Below are positions 16,437 through 25,042 of a stretch of DNA of 32,460 nucleotides, in pieces (the first letter of the stretch is position 1; the number at the start of each line of letters is the position of its first letter). A program made the position numbers and the translations under genes. A model generated the notes under the pieces. The model saw only the letters and a program-made list of their open reading frames with translations. It made no database searches and had not been told where the DNA came from. This stretch comes from an uncultured Pelagibacteraceae bacterium (lineage in GTDB: Bacteria; Pseudomonadota; Alphaproteobacteria; Pelagibacterales; Pelagibacteraceae), in NCBI GenBank assembly GCA_902603215.1, contig CACKTW010000005.1, positions 1 to 32,460 on the forward strand. The letters run 5' to 3'.

Positions 16437-16462
16437 AATTTTAATTTTTTAATATGATAAAT

Positions 16463-17323
16463 TTATTCGCCAAGTTTATATCTTATAAAATCTTTTACAA
16501 CTATTTGCTTATTTGGAGATATTTCAGATATTACATTTTTTACCTTTTTTTTCGGATCCATTACCCAAACTTGATTAAGTAAAGTATTTTCTTGCTTAAA
16601 TTTTTCTATTCGTCCTACAGAAATTTTGTCTATAATTTTTTGATCTTTTCCAGAGTTTTTGAGCTCTTCATTAATAAGATTTTTTTCTTTTTCTAAAATT
16701 TTTGAATCTAAATTATCAACATCAATTGATAAAGGATTGGATGCTGCTACATGCATTGCTAGTTTGTGACCAAATTCTTTTACTTCATTATTATTTTCTG
16801 CATCTAAATTAATTATAACTCCCAGTTTTCCAATGTTAGGTTTGATTGGAGAATGAATATATGAAAAATTTATGCCACCAGTATTATCAAAAAACTTTGA
16901 TCTTCTAATAGTAATTTTTTCACCTATTTTAGAAATCAAAGAAATTAAATTTTCTTCGACTGGTTTTGAATTGGCCATGTTTGTTTTCTTTATTTTTTCT
17001 AAATTACCTTTTTCTTTAAAACAAATTAATGAAAGCTCTTCAGAAAAATTTATGAATTCTTTATTTTTAGCAACAAAATCTGTTTCACAATTAATTTCAA
17101 TAATGGATATTTGATTTTTTTCTTCTTTAATACAAATCAATCCATCGTTTGCAACTCGTTCCAGTTTTTTGCTAGCTTTTGAAATACCTTTTATTCTTAA
17201 ATATTCAATGGATTTTTCTATATCACCTTTATTTTCATTAATTGCATTACTGCAATCTTTAAAACCTGCGCCTGTTAATTCTCTTAATTTTTTGACTTTT
17301 TCTAGATTTGTCTCTCTAGGCAT
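16463..17323 (-). CDS. tsf: Elongation factor Ts
   Basis: The guanine nucleotide exchange factor for EF-Tu. The 286 residues match the family. The N-terminal UBA-like domain has VKKLRELTGAGFKDCSNAINENKGDIEKSIEYLRIKG; the core shows INCETDFVAKNKEF and GHKLAMHVAASNPLSI. The C-terminal LLNQVWVMDPKKKVKNVI corresponds to the LLxQPFVKD.. block. It starts 10 bp after the rpsB stop, so the two are almost certainly cotranscribed and probably share the rpsB leader control. The + strand ORFs inside it are shadows. Confidence 0.97.
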   Translation of the reverse strand: MPRETNLEKVKKLRELTGAGFKDCSNAINENKGDIEKSIEYLRIKGISKASKKLERVANDGLICIKEEKNQISIIEINCETDFVAKNKEFINFSEELSLICFKEKGNLEKIKKTNMANSKPVEENLISLISKIGEKITIRRSKFFDNTGGINFSYIHSPIKPNIGKLGVIINLDAENNNEVKEFGHKLAMHVAASNPLSIDVDNLDSKILEKEKNLINEELKNSGKDQKIIDKISVGRIEKFKQENTLLNQVWVMDPKKKVKNVISEISPNKQIVVKDFIRYKLGE

Positions 17324-17333
17324 AAAATATTTA

Positions 17334-18233
17334 TTATTTAGTCTTTTTTTTTGAACTGTCTTGCTTGATCTGTTTGAGTTGCTTGACTTGCTTGATCTGT
17401 TTGGTTTGTTTTGTTGGTTTTGTTTTTATTTCTTTTGTTGGTTTTATTTTTACTTCTTTTGTTGATTTTATTTTTACTTCTTTTGTTGATTTTATTTTTG
17501 TTTCAATTTTTGTTTTATCTTGATCTTTTCCATTAGTATTAACATTAATATTTTTTTGTGCATCTAAAATTGTTTTCTTTAAAAGTTCACAATATAATTC
17601 TATTGCTCTTCGAGCATCATCATTTCCTGGTATTGGATAATCTATATCGCTTGGATCAGAATTGGTATCTACAATTGCAACAATTGGTATTCTTAATTTT
17701 GAAGCCTCTTTAATTGCTAAAGTTTCATAATTTGTATCTATTACAAAGATAAGATTTGGAACACCTTTCATTTCTAAAATTCCGCCTAGAGATCTTTGAA
17801 GTTTATCCCTTTTTATACCCATTTTTAAAATTTCTTTTTTTGTAAAACCTCTATTTTCAGAACTTAAATTTTCTTCAATTTTTTTTAATTTTTTTATTGA
17901 ATTAGAAATAGTGCTAAAATTTGTTAACATTCCACCTAACCATCTATAATTAACATAGTACTGAGATGTTTCTTTTGCTAGTTTAGCAATTGCTTCTGAA
18001 GCCTGCTTTTTTGTAGAAACAAATAATACTTTTCCATTATTTTTGATAACGTCGCTTACTTTTTGTAATGCATTTTTTGTAAGTTCTACTGTTTGTATTA
18101 AATCAATTATATGAATTGAATCTTTTTTACCAAAAATATAAGGTTCCATTTTAGGATTCCATCTAAAGGTTCTGTGACCCAAATGTACTCCTGCTTCCAA
18201 TAATTCTTTGATTGATATCTCTGGTGTGCTCAT
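17334..18233 (-). CDS. rpsB: 30S ribosomal protein S2 with repeat-built lysine-rich tail
   Basis: A small-subunit ribosomal protein needed for S1 docking and initiation. Residues 1 to about 229 are ordinary S2: [64 protein letters not shown] and [26 protein letters not shown] are all present. The total of 299 residues exceeds E. coli S2 (241) because of a roughly 70-residue C-terminal tail. That tail is nearly all Lys, Thr, Ile, Gln and Val, built from eight-residue units ([16 protein letters not shown]) and then KQx units. It has no aromatic residues and should be disordered and strongly basic. A structured leader precedes the gene, and tsf follows after 10 bp. The tail's function is unknown; RNA contact is a guess. 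Confidence 0.96.
   Translation of the reverse strand: MSTPEISIKELLEAGVHLGHRTFRWNPKMEPYIFGKKDSIHIIDLIQTVELTKNALQKVSDVIKNNGKVLFVSTKKQASEAIAKLAKETSQYYVNYRWLGGMLTNFSTISNSIKKLKKIEENLSSENRGFTKKEILKMGIKRDKLQRSLGGILEMKGVPNLIFVIDTNYETLAIKEASKLRIPIVAIVDTNSDPSDIDYPIPGNDDARRAIELYCELLKKTILDAQKNINVNTNGKDQDKTKIETKIKSTKEVKIKSTKEVKIKPTKEIKTKPTKQTKQIKQVKQLKQIKQDSSKKKTK
17360..17403. repeat. Short direct repeat in the rpsB tail (17 bp, two copies)
   Basis: CTTGCTTGATCTGTTTG occurs exactly at 17360-17376 and at 17387-17403, 27 bp apart (nine codons). On the coding strand it encodes KQIKQ. This part of the gene uses AAG, CAG, ATC, GTC and CTC codons, which are G/C-ending and unlike the AAA/ATT/TTA usage elsewhere in the window, as expected for a segment copied out of one small seed. 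Confidence 0.85.
17406..17501. repeat. 24-bp tandem repeat coding for the S2 tail (about four units)
   Basis: Three consecutive 24-bp units at 17430-17453, 17454-17477 and 17478-17501 differ at only one to three positions (consensus TTCTTTTGTTGATTTTATTT then TTAC). A more diverged fourth unit lies at 17406-17429. The period is a multiple of three, so each unit adds eight residues (KIKSTKEV-like) to ribosomal protein S2 without breaking the frame. It is a coding minisatellite likely to vary in copy number between strains (inference). Confidence 0.9.
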
Positions 18234-18241
18234 AATTTTTT

Positions 18242-18318
18242 CCGGTTATTCCACCACAGTCTTACCATTTAAGGACCGGCGGTCTTTCGACCAATAACTG
18301 TGTGCGTATTTAGGGTGG
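18242..18318 (-). ncRNA. Structured 5' leader of rpsB (probable S2 autoregulatory RNA)
   Basis: About half of these 77 bases are G or C by hand count, far above the surrounding DNA, and they end only 8 bases before the rpsB ATG. On the - strand the following pairings can be drawn: an outer CCAC (18315-18318) with GTGG (18251-18254); CACAGT (18297-18302) with ACTGTG (18255-18260); an inner hairpin GGTC-GAAA-GACC (18281-18292) with a GNRA tetraloop; and CCGGT from the loop region with ACCGG at 18242-18246 next to the start site, which would be a pseudoknot over the Shine-Dalgarno area. Alternative pairings exist (GTTATT with AATAAC). S2 operons are autoregulated through leader RNAs in other bacteria, and I recall a candidate rpsB leader from computational screens of P. 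ubique. The role here is inferred from position and fold. Confidence 0.72.
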
Positions 18319-18335
18319 TTTTTACATTTTAATTT

Positions 18336-18360
18336 AAAAAAAAACAACTTTTTTAAAGTT
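18336..18360 (-). terminator. Possible AT-rich intrinsic terminator after dnaE
   Basis: On the - strand AACTTTAAAAAAGTT can form a perfect 6-bp stem with a three-base loop, followed by G and nine T residues. The stem includes the dnaE stop codon, which is typical of very compact genomes. It has only one G-C pair per arm, so it may be weak. It is the only terminator-like structure I see between nuoL and lpxB and would separate the dnaE and rpsB transcripts. Confidence 0.35.
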
Positions 18361-21300
18361 CAATTTTTTTTAAAAAAGGCTCATTTTTCAACAATTTTAG
18401 TATTTTTGGATCAATTTTTCTTCTTTCTTTAAGTTTAAAAGTAAGATTCTTTGTTTTATTTAGAATTACAACCTTCACATCGGTATTTCCTTTTTCAGAT
18501 ATAAGATTAGAAAATTTTTCCAAGTTTTCTAACTTTTCTAACTGAAATGTAACCTTTGAAATGTTTTGAGAAATAGACTCGTTTAAATTTGCAAGGTTAA
18601 CAACTGTAATTCTTCTAAATCTATTTTCTTGATTAGAATTATCTTTCAAAACAGTAATTAGTAAAGATTTTCCTTCTTTGAGAAAATCTTTTTTTGATTC
18701 AAGCATTTCAGAAAAAATAAAAAGTTCAAAAATTCCTCCTAAATCACTGAACTTAATGATTGCAAACCTATTACCTTCTTTAGTTTTTTTTTCTTGAATT
18801 TTCATTATAGTAGCGGCTAATACTGATTGATTGCTTTTTGAATCTAAAAAATCACGAAAATTTTTAATCTTATAAATATCAAATAAATGTTTAAATTCAC
18901 TTATAGGATGATCAGAAATAAAAAAACCAATTGATTCAAACTCTTTTGAAAGCTTTTCTTCAAATTCCCAGTCTTTTAAGTTTCTAGGTATAATATCTAA
19001 ACTATTTTCATTTTTTTCATCAAATAAATTGATTTGATTATTATTGTTGTTTTCAAAAACTGATTTGGATGCCAATATAATATTTGGAATTGAATCATGA
19101 AAAGCTTTTCTGTTTTTTTCTAAATCATCAAATGCTCCTGCTTTTACTAATCCTTCTAATTGTAATTTATTAATATTTTTTGGATTTGTTCTTTTAATAA
19201 AATCATTCAATGATTTGAATTTTCCATTTTTTTCTCTTTCTTTAACAATTTGATCAATTGCTTCAAAACCAACACTTTTAATAGAACCTAATGCATAGTA
19301 AAAAATTTCTTCAGTTGTTTTAAATTCAGCAAAACATTTATTTATGTTTGGTCTTTCAATTTTTATATTAAGTCTTTTTAATTCTTCGTAAAATTCACTT
19401 AATTTTGATTGATTGCCTAATTCCATTGACATAGAAGCGGCAAAAAATTCTTTTGGATGATAAGTTTTTAAAAAAGCTGTTTGGTAGGCTATAATTCCAT
19501 ATGCGGCAGCATGACTTTTGTTAAAGCCATATTCTGCAAAAGGTTTTATTTTTTGAAAAATATATTTTGCAACATCTTTTGTTATTCCTTTTTTTACAGC
19601 TCCATTAACAAATTTTTCTTCTTGTTTTTCTAATTCTGCTCGCTTCTTTTTCCCCATAGCTTTTCTTAAAATATCTGCTTCACCAGCTGAAAAACCTGAT
19701 AATGTTTGTGCAATTTGCATTACTTGCTCTTGATAAATAATCACACCATACGTTGGCTCTAAAATTTCTTTTAGTTTTGGATGAAGATATTCAGGTTTTT
19801 TTCTTTTATGTTTACAATCGTTATAAATTGGTATGTTGCTCATTGGTCCAGGTCTATATAAAGCAACTAAAGCAATAATATCTTCTAATTGATTTGGTTT
19901 CATTTTCATTAGTGCATCCCTCATTCCTGAACTTTCTAATTGAAACAAGCCAACCGTGTAACCTGAGGATAATAAATCATAAACTTTTTTATCTTCAAAA
20001 TTTATTTTATTGATATCGACTTCAATATTTTTTTCTTTTAAAATTTTTTGTGTTTTATTAATTACAGTTAAAGTTTTAAGACCTAATAAATCAAATTTTA
20101 TTAATCCAGCATTTTCAGCTGAATACATGTCAAATTGAGTTGCTGGAAGTAATAAATCTGAAGATGAATCTTTATATAACGGAACAGTTTCTGATAAATT
20201 TTTTTCAGCAATAACTACTCCTGCCGCATGTGTTGCAATATTTCTGTTTAACCCTTCGAGTTTTAAAGATAAATCCATTAATTTTCTAACACGGTTGTCA
20301 CTTGTGATCATTTTTTGGATTCTGGGTTCTCGATCTATACACTCTTGTAGTTTAAGTGGTCTAGATGGATCAAAAGGTATCATCTTGCAAATTGAATCAA
20401 CAAAACCATAAGGAAAACCAAGAACTCTTCCTATATCTCTTATAGCCATTCGAGCTTTTAGTTTTCCAAAAGTGATAATATGAGCAACTCCATTCCCGTA
20501 TTTTTTTTTAAGATATTCAAAAACTAAATCTCTTTTATCTTCACAAAAATCAATGTCAAAATCTGGCATTGAAATTCTATCTGGATTTAAAAATCTTTCA
20601 AAAATTAAATTAAATTTTATTGGATCAACATCTGTAATAGATAAACACCAGGCAACAAGAGAGCCTGCGCCAGAGCCTCTACCAGGGCCAACTGGTATAC
20701 CATGTCCTTTTGCCCATTTTATATAATCTGAAACAATTAAAAAATATCCAGAATATTTCATCTTTTGAATGATATTTATTTCATGCAATAATCTCTGTTT
20801 ATATTTTTCTAAATTTTTTTGATTTTCTTTTTCATTTTCTTTAACAAAAACAAATTCTTTAAATTTTTTATTTAAACCTTCTAAAGCTAGTTTTTTCAGC
20901 TCATCATCTACTTCTAAATTATCGCTTGTTTTAATATTTGGTAAAATTGGTAATGAACTTTTTGGTTTAAAATTACAAAGATAGGGAAAATTAAAATTAT
21001 TTTCAAGTGCTTCGGGCAAATCAGAAAAGACTTCTGCCATTTCTGAAGAGCTTTTTAAATAATGCTGATTAGAATATTTTTTTCTATCTTTTTCGTTAAC
21101 ATAGGTTTTTTCGCCTATGCAAATCAAAGCATCATGTGCTTCGTGCATTTCTTTCTCAAAATAAAAGGTTTCATGAGATGCTAAAAGAGGAAAGTCAAAC
21201 TTTTTAGATTTTTCTAATAAAAACTTTTCATATATATCTTCGCCAGTATCTTTATGTCTTTGAATTTCCAAATAAAATCTATTTTGAAATTTTTTATTAA

Positions 21301-21772
21301 TAGAATTAAAAATTTCATCTATTTCATCAATCAAATTTTTTTTAAATAGGTCTCCAATAAGTCCGTTTATTGATCCTGATAACAATGTAATGCCTTCTTG
21401 AATTTTAAATAAATCTTCAAATTTACAGTGTGGTATTTCATTAGAATTATTTTCAATATATGATTTTGATGATAAATTGATGACACTTTTGTAGCCAGAA
21501 AAATTATTTGCAATAATAGGTAGTAGATTTATATAATTTTTATACTTAAAATTTATTTGTGTTCCTATTATTGGTTGCGTACCAATTTTAGAAATATTTT
21601 CAGAAAACTCTAGTGCGCCACATAGATTTTGAGTATCACTCAAACCAATTGCTTTTATTTTGTTTTCTTTACAGTAGTTTTTTAAATCTTCAATTTTTAT
21701 AGCACCTTCACATATTGAATATTGAGAATGAACTTTTAGGTGCGTAAATTGTTTTTTATTTTCTTTAAGCAT
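18353..21772 (-). CDS. dnaE: DNA polymerase III alpha subunit
   Basis: The catalytic subunit of the replicative polymerase. The 1139 residues are near full length (E. coli 1160). The N-terminal PHP domain begins with THLKVHSQYS and has a Lys where active PHP metal sites have the first His, so it looks degenerate as in E. coli; proofreading would come from a separate DnaQ. The polymerase core shows VGPGRGSGAGSLVAW (361-375) and MPDFDIDF with catalytic Asp404/Asp406, and the fingers include GFNKSHAAAYG. A beta-clamp-binding motif QINLFD is at 913-918, followed by an OB-fold region. The start overlaps the lolD stop by 8 bp. The order proS-lolC-lolD-dnaE is alphaproteobacterial. Confidence 0.97.
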   Translation of the reverse strand: MLKENKKQFTHLKVHSQYSICEGAIKIEDLKNYCKENKIKAIGLSDTQNLCGALEFSENISKIGTQPIIGTQINFKYKNYINLLPIIANNFSGYKSVINLSSKSYIENNSNEIPHCKFEDLFKIQEGITLLSGSINGLIGDLFKKNLIDEIDEIFNSINKKFQNRFYLEIQRHKDTGEDIYEKFLLEKSKKFDFPLLASHETFYFEKEMHEAHDALICIGEKTYVNEKDRKKYSNQHYLKSSSEMAEVFSDLPEALENNFNFPYLCNFKPKSSLPILPNIKTSDNLEVDDELKKLALEGLNKKFKEFVFVKENEKENQKNLEKYKQRLLHEINIIQKMKYSGYFLIVSDYIKWAKGHGIPVGPGRGSGAGSLVAWCLSITDVDPIKFNLIFERFLNPDRISMPDFDIDFCEDKRDLVFEYLKKKYGNGVAHIITFGKLKARMAIRDIGRVLGFPYGFVDSICKMIPFDPSRPLKLQECIDREPRIQKMITSDNRVRKLMDLSLKLEGLNRNIATHAAGVVIAEKNLSETVPLYKDSSSDLLLPATQFDMYSAENAGLIKFDLLGLKTLTVINKTQKILKEKNIEVDINKINFEDKKVYDLLSSGYTVGLFQLESSGMRDALMKMKPNQLEDIIALVALYRPGPMSNIPIYNDCKHKRKKPEYLHPKLKEILEPTYGVIIYQEQVMQIAQTLSGFSAGEADILRKAMGKKKRAELEKQEEKFVNGAVKKGITKDVAKYIFQKIKPFAEYGFNKSHAAAYGIIAYQTAFLKTYHPKEFFAASMSMELGNQSKLSEFYEELKRLNIKIERPNINKCFAEFKTTEEIFYYALGSIKSVGFEAIDQIVKEREKNGKFKSLNDFIKRTNPKNINKLQLEGLVKAGAFDDLEKNRKAFHDSIPNIILASKSVFENNNNNQINLFDEKNENSLDIIPRNLKDWEFEEKLSKEFESIGFFISDHPISEFKHLFDIYKIKNFRDFLDSKSNQSVLAATIMKIQEKKTKEGNRFAIIKFSDLGGIFELFIFSEMLESKKDFLKEGKSLLITVLKDNSNQENRFRRITVVNLANLNESISQNISKVTFQLEKLENLEKFSNLISEKGNTDVKVVILNKTKNLTFKLKERRKIDPKILKLLKNEPFLKKIEL

Positions 21773-22445
21773 TTAGACGCTTAATACTACCATTATTTAT
21801 TAATAACTTGTAGTCAGCTTTATTTGCTAGCTCTCTATTATGAGTTGCATAAATGATTGTTCTTTTTTGAGATTTTAATTTTAAAAATAAACTAAATATT
21901 TCTTTTGCAGTTTTTTGATCTAAACTTCCGGTAGGTTCATCCGCTAATATTAAATTTGGCTCATTAACAAAAGCTCTAGCAATAGCCACTCTTTGCTGCT
22001 CTCCTCCAGACAAATCGGAAGGAAAATGTTCTAACCTGCTATTTAGTCCAACTTTATTTAATATTTTTGTTGATTTTGTAATTGAAAGTTTTTTGTTTTG
22101 ATTTGCGGAAATCATTGCAATTGAAACATTTTCTAAAGAAGTAAAATCATTAAGAAGATTATTTTGTTGATAAATAATTGATATATTTTTTCTTCTAATT
22201 TGATCTTTTTCATTTTCATTCATTTTGTTTGTTATTTTTTCTTGAAAATAAATTTGACCGCTAGTTGGTTTATCAAGTAATCCTATCATATGTAAAAAAG
22301 TAGATTTTCCTGAGCCTGAAGGGCCAAGCAAAGCTACCATCTCTCCTTTTTTAATATCAATATTAATATTTCTTAAAATATTTAGTTTTTTTTTTTGAAA
22401 ATAAAAAGTTTTATTAAGGTTGGTGACTTTTATTAAACTATTCAT
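21765..22445 (-). CDS. lolD: Lipoprotein-releasing ABC transporter ATPase LolD
   Basis: The ATPase that powers extraction of outer-membrane lipoproteins from the inner membrane by LolC/LolE. Its 226 residues have all ABC motifs: Walker A GPSGSGKS (41-48), a Q-loop around YQQNNLL (92-98), signature LSGGEQ (145-150), Walker [11 protein letters not shown] (165-174) and H-loop His192. The MacB/LolD subfamily is shown by the [26 protein letters not shown] block and by the adjacent LolC-type permease, which overlaps by 8 bp. FtsE and MacB ATPases are similar, so context decides the name. Confidence 0.92.
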   Translation of the reverse strand: MNSLIKVTNLNKTFYFQKKKLNILRNINIDIKKGEMVALLGPSGSGKSTFLHMIGLLDKPTSGQIYFQEKITNKMNENEKDQIRRKNISIIYQQNNLLNDFTSLENVSIAMISANQNKKLSITKSTKILNKVGLNSRLEHFPSDLSGGEQQRVAIARAFVNEPNLILADEPTGSLDQKTAKEIFSLFLKLKSQKRTIIYATHNRELANKADYKLLINNGSIKRLNA

Positions 22446-23688
22446 ACTTTAAAGCCTTTATTGGATCTAGTTTTGATGCTGATAATGAAGGAAAAATTGA
22501 TGCAAAAGTTGTAATCAAAAGAGAACTAATACAAATAATTAATATTGAAAAAAGATTAATTTCTGAAGGCATTTTGCTTAAAAAATAAATCTCTTCGGGA
22601 AAAAGAGTAATATTAAACAAGTTTGATAATATAAATCTAATCTCCTCAATATAATATGAAAATAAAACGCCCAAAATAGCTCCTGTAAGAGTAGCAAAAA
22701 ATCCTATTGAAAAACCTACTAAAAAAAAAATCTTTGAAATCGATTTCCTGCTCACGCCAATTGTTCTTAGTATTGCAATTTCTTTAGTTTTATTTTTAGA
22801 TAAAATTGTTAAACCTGAAATAATATTAAAAGCTCCTACAATTATTATTAAAGATAAGATTATAAACATTACATTTCTTTCTACTTTTAAAGCTCCAAAA
22901 AGAGATTTATTAAGATCAGACCAAGAATAAACAAAATAGTCTGAAAATAAGTTTTGAATATTATTTTTAATTAAATCAACATTTTCTGGGTTTTTTAAAA
23001 AAATTTCTAAAAACATATCTTTTTCATTTTTATCAAATAAACTAAAGGCATCTGGTATAGGCATAAATATTACATTTTGATCAAAGTCAGATAGCCCACT
23101 GCTAAAGACTGAAGAAATAATAAAAGTTTCTTGTTTTGGAAGGGTACCAAAAATAGTAGATATGCTTGAGGAAGACATTAATGTTATTTTGTCTCCAGTA
23201 ACTAAATCTAATGAAATTGCTAAATCTTTACCAATAGATATTGTTCCCTTATCAAAATTTTTTATTGAACCATCAATTATACTTTCTTGAATTAATTTTA
23301 TTTTATTAAACTCTTCTTTTGAATAGCTTCGAACTAATATGCCCTTGGTATAATCTTCTTTTAGTAAAATTGCCTCTCCGTTAATAGTATAAATTACGTT
23401 TTTTATATTCTTAGATAAGGATTGGATTTTTTTCAAATAATCCCTTTCGATTCTTTTTTCATAAGGTTTTAAAACAATGTGTGCATTGAAACCTAATATT
23501 TTATTTACTAACTCTGTTCTAAAACCATTCATTACGGACATAACAATAATTAACACCGCAACTCCTAAGGAAATTCCTAAAAAAGAAAAGATAGAAACTA
23601 CTTTTAAAAAACCTTCTTTTCTTTTAGGTCTTAAATATCTAAAAGCTACTGTTTTTTCAATTTCAGAGATCAATTCTTTTTTTCTCAC
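22438..23688 (-). CDS. lolC: Lipoprotein-releasing system permease (LolC/LolE family, single-subunit type)
   Basis: The inner-membrane permease of the Lol system. Its 416 residues show the family opening TVAFRYLRPKRKEGFLKVVSIFSFLGISLGVAVLIIVMSVMNGFR with TM1 at about 30-52. A periplasmic domain follows (about 55-270), then TM2-TM4 at about 273-297, 318-347 and 378-402, with the FtsX-type KTKEIAILRTIGVSRKSI between TM2 and TM3. Only one such gene is present; many alphaproteobacteria use a single LolC/E-like permease (LolF) as a homodimer. The track start is a GTG at 23686-23688, inside the 3' end of proS (26-bp overlap). A TTG four codons later is the other candidate, and no ATG lies near. Confidence 0.92.
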   Translation of the reverse strand: MRKKELISEIEKTVAFRYLRPKRKEGFLKVVSIFSFLGISLGVAVLIIVMSVMNGFRTELVNKILGFNAHIVLKPYEKRIERDYLKKIQSLSKNIKNVIYTINGEAILLKEDYTKGILVRSYSKEEFNKIKLIQESIIDGSIKNFDKGTISIGKDLAISLDLVTGDKITLMSSSSISTIFGTLPKQETFIISSVFSSGLSDFDQNVIFMPIPDAFSLFDKNEKDMFLEIFLKNPENVDLIKNNIQNLFSDYFVYSWSDLNKSLFGALKVERNVMFIILSLIIIVGAFNIISGLTILSKNKTKEIAILRTIGVSRKSISKIFFLVGFSIGFFATLTGAILGVLFSYYIEEIRFILSNLFNITLFPEEIYFLSKMPSEINLFSILIICISSLLITTFASIFPSLSASKLDPIKALKYE

Positions 23689-24997
23689 TAATTACTTTAT
23701 TTACTATTTTTGCAATAGTTAAATTTTCAGACTCTTTATCAATTTCTTTAAATTCAAAAAGATCTTCTTTAGATTTTTCACCAACTATTACTTGATAAGG
23801 AATGCCCATTAATTCAAATTTTTTTAATTTTGCAGACAAGCTTTCATCAGAATCATCTAGTAAAACATCAATATTGTTTTTCTTTAATTCTTTATAAAGG
23901 TTTTCAGCTTTTTTTAAGTTTGAGTTGTCGTTCTTTTTAATCATAGGAATAATAACTGTTTCATATGGTGCAACAGACAAGGGCCATTTCATGACATTGT
24001 TATTAAATTTTGCCTCAATTATAGCGGCAACTAGTCTAGATACACCAATTCCATAAGATCCCATTTTTACAGCAACTTTTTTTCCTCCTTGTAAATCTAC
24101 AAAAGCATTTAACGGTTTTGAATACTTATCTCCAAAATAAAATATGTGACCAACTTCAATGCCTTTTGTAATCAAATGATTATTTTTTATAACTTTTTTA
24201 TCAAAATCCTCTTTGTTAAATTTTTCATCTGTAACTGCATAATATAAATCAAATTTTTTTCTCATTTCATTTAAAGATTCATCATTTAGTTTGAAATTTT
24301 CTGTGTTAACTTCAAAAATTCTTTTGTCTGCATAAATTTTACTTTCTCCTGTTTCTGCTAAAATTATAAATTCATGAGATAAATTTCCTCCAATAGGGCC
24401 TGTGTCTGCAGCCATTGGAATAGCTGTAAGTCCTAGTCGCTTAAATGTTTTTAAGTAAGCAAAAAACATTTTATTATAAGATTTTACAGCATCTTCATCG
24501 CTAAGATCGAATGTATAAGCGTCTTTCATAAGAAATTCTCTGCACCTCATTACACCAAATCTTGGTCTCAATTCATCACGAAATTTCCATTGAATGTGAT
24601 ATAAACTTTGTGGAAGTGATTTGTAAGATTTTACACTAGCTCTAAATATCTCAGTGATTAATTCTTCATTTGTTGGCCCGTAGAGCATTTCTCTACCTTG
24701 TCTATCTTTAATTCTTAACATTTCTTCTCCATAATCATTATATCTTCCACTTTCTTTCCAAATATCAGCTGATTGAATAGTTGGCATTAATAATTCTTGA
24801 GCACCAATTTTATTTTGCTCTTCTCTAACTATGTTTTCAATTTTCTTCATTATTTTTAAACCTAAAGGCAACCAGGAATAAATTCCCGCTGATGATTGTT
24901 TTATCATACCAACTCGCAGCATAAGTTGATGAGACTTTATTTTTGCCTCTGAAGGATTTTCTTTTAAAATAGGAATAAATAGTTTTGATAAATACAT
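23663..24997 (-). CDS. proS: Prolyl-tRNA synthetase (short alphaproteobacterial type)
   Basis: A class II synthetase that charges tRNA-Pro. At 444 residues it lacks the roughly 180-residue editing (INS) domain of the E. coli enzyme and belongs to the short form typical of alphaproteobacteria. Motif 2 is seen as FRDELRPRFGVMRCREFLMKDAY (139-161) and motif 3 as GSYGIGVSRLVAAIIE (313-328); YGPTNEELIT (106-115) is also characteristic. A C-terminal anticodon-binding domain follows (GIPYQVIVGEKSKEDLFEF). Loss of the INS domain implies that Ala-tRNA-Pro clearance, if any, depends on a separate ProXp-type deacylase (inference). It starts 45 bp after the rnj stop; that gap shows no clear signal. Confidence 0.96.
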   Translation of the reverse strand: MYLSKLFIPILKENPSEAKIKSHQLMLRVGMIKQSSAGIYSWLPLGLKIMKKIENIVREEQNKIGAQELLMPTIQSADIWKESGRYNDYGEEMLRIKDRQGREMLYGPTNEELITEIFRASVKSYKSLPQSLYHIQWKFRDELRPRFGVMRCREFLMKDAYTFDLSDEDAVKSYNKMFFAYLKTFKRLGLTAIPMAADTGPIGGNLSHEFIILAETGESKIYADKRIFEVNTENFKLNDESLNEMRKKFDLYYAVTDEKFNKEDFDKKVIKNNHLITKGIEVGHIFYFGDKYSKPLNAFVDLQGGKKVAVKMGSYGIGVSRLVAAIIEAKFNNNVMKWPLSVAPYETVIIPMIKKNDNSNLKKAENLYKELKKNNIDVLLDDSDESLSAKLKKFELMGIPYQVIVGEKSKEDLFEFKEIDKESENLTIAKIVNKVISEKKRIDL

Positions 24998-25042
24998 TTT
25001 TTTATAAAGAATCTCTTAAATTAAAATTAACTTAACATATTG

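Noticed and set aside
17360-17501. Repeats as a possible CRISPR array or intergenic satellite
   Set aside because: The units are in frame inside rpsB, have no unique spacers of constant length and encode a low-complexity tail.
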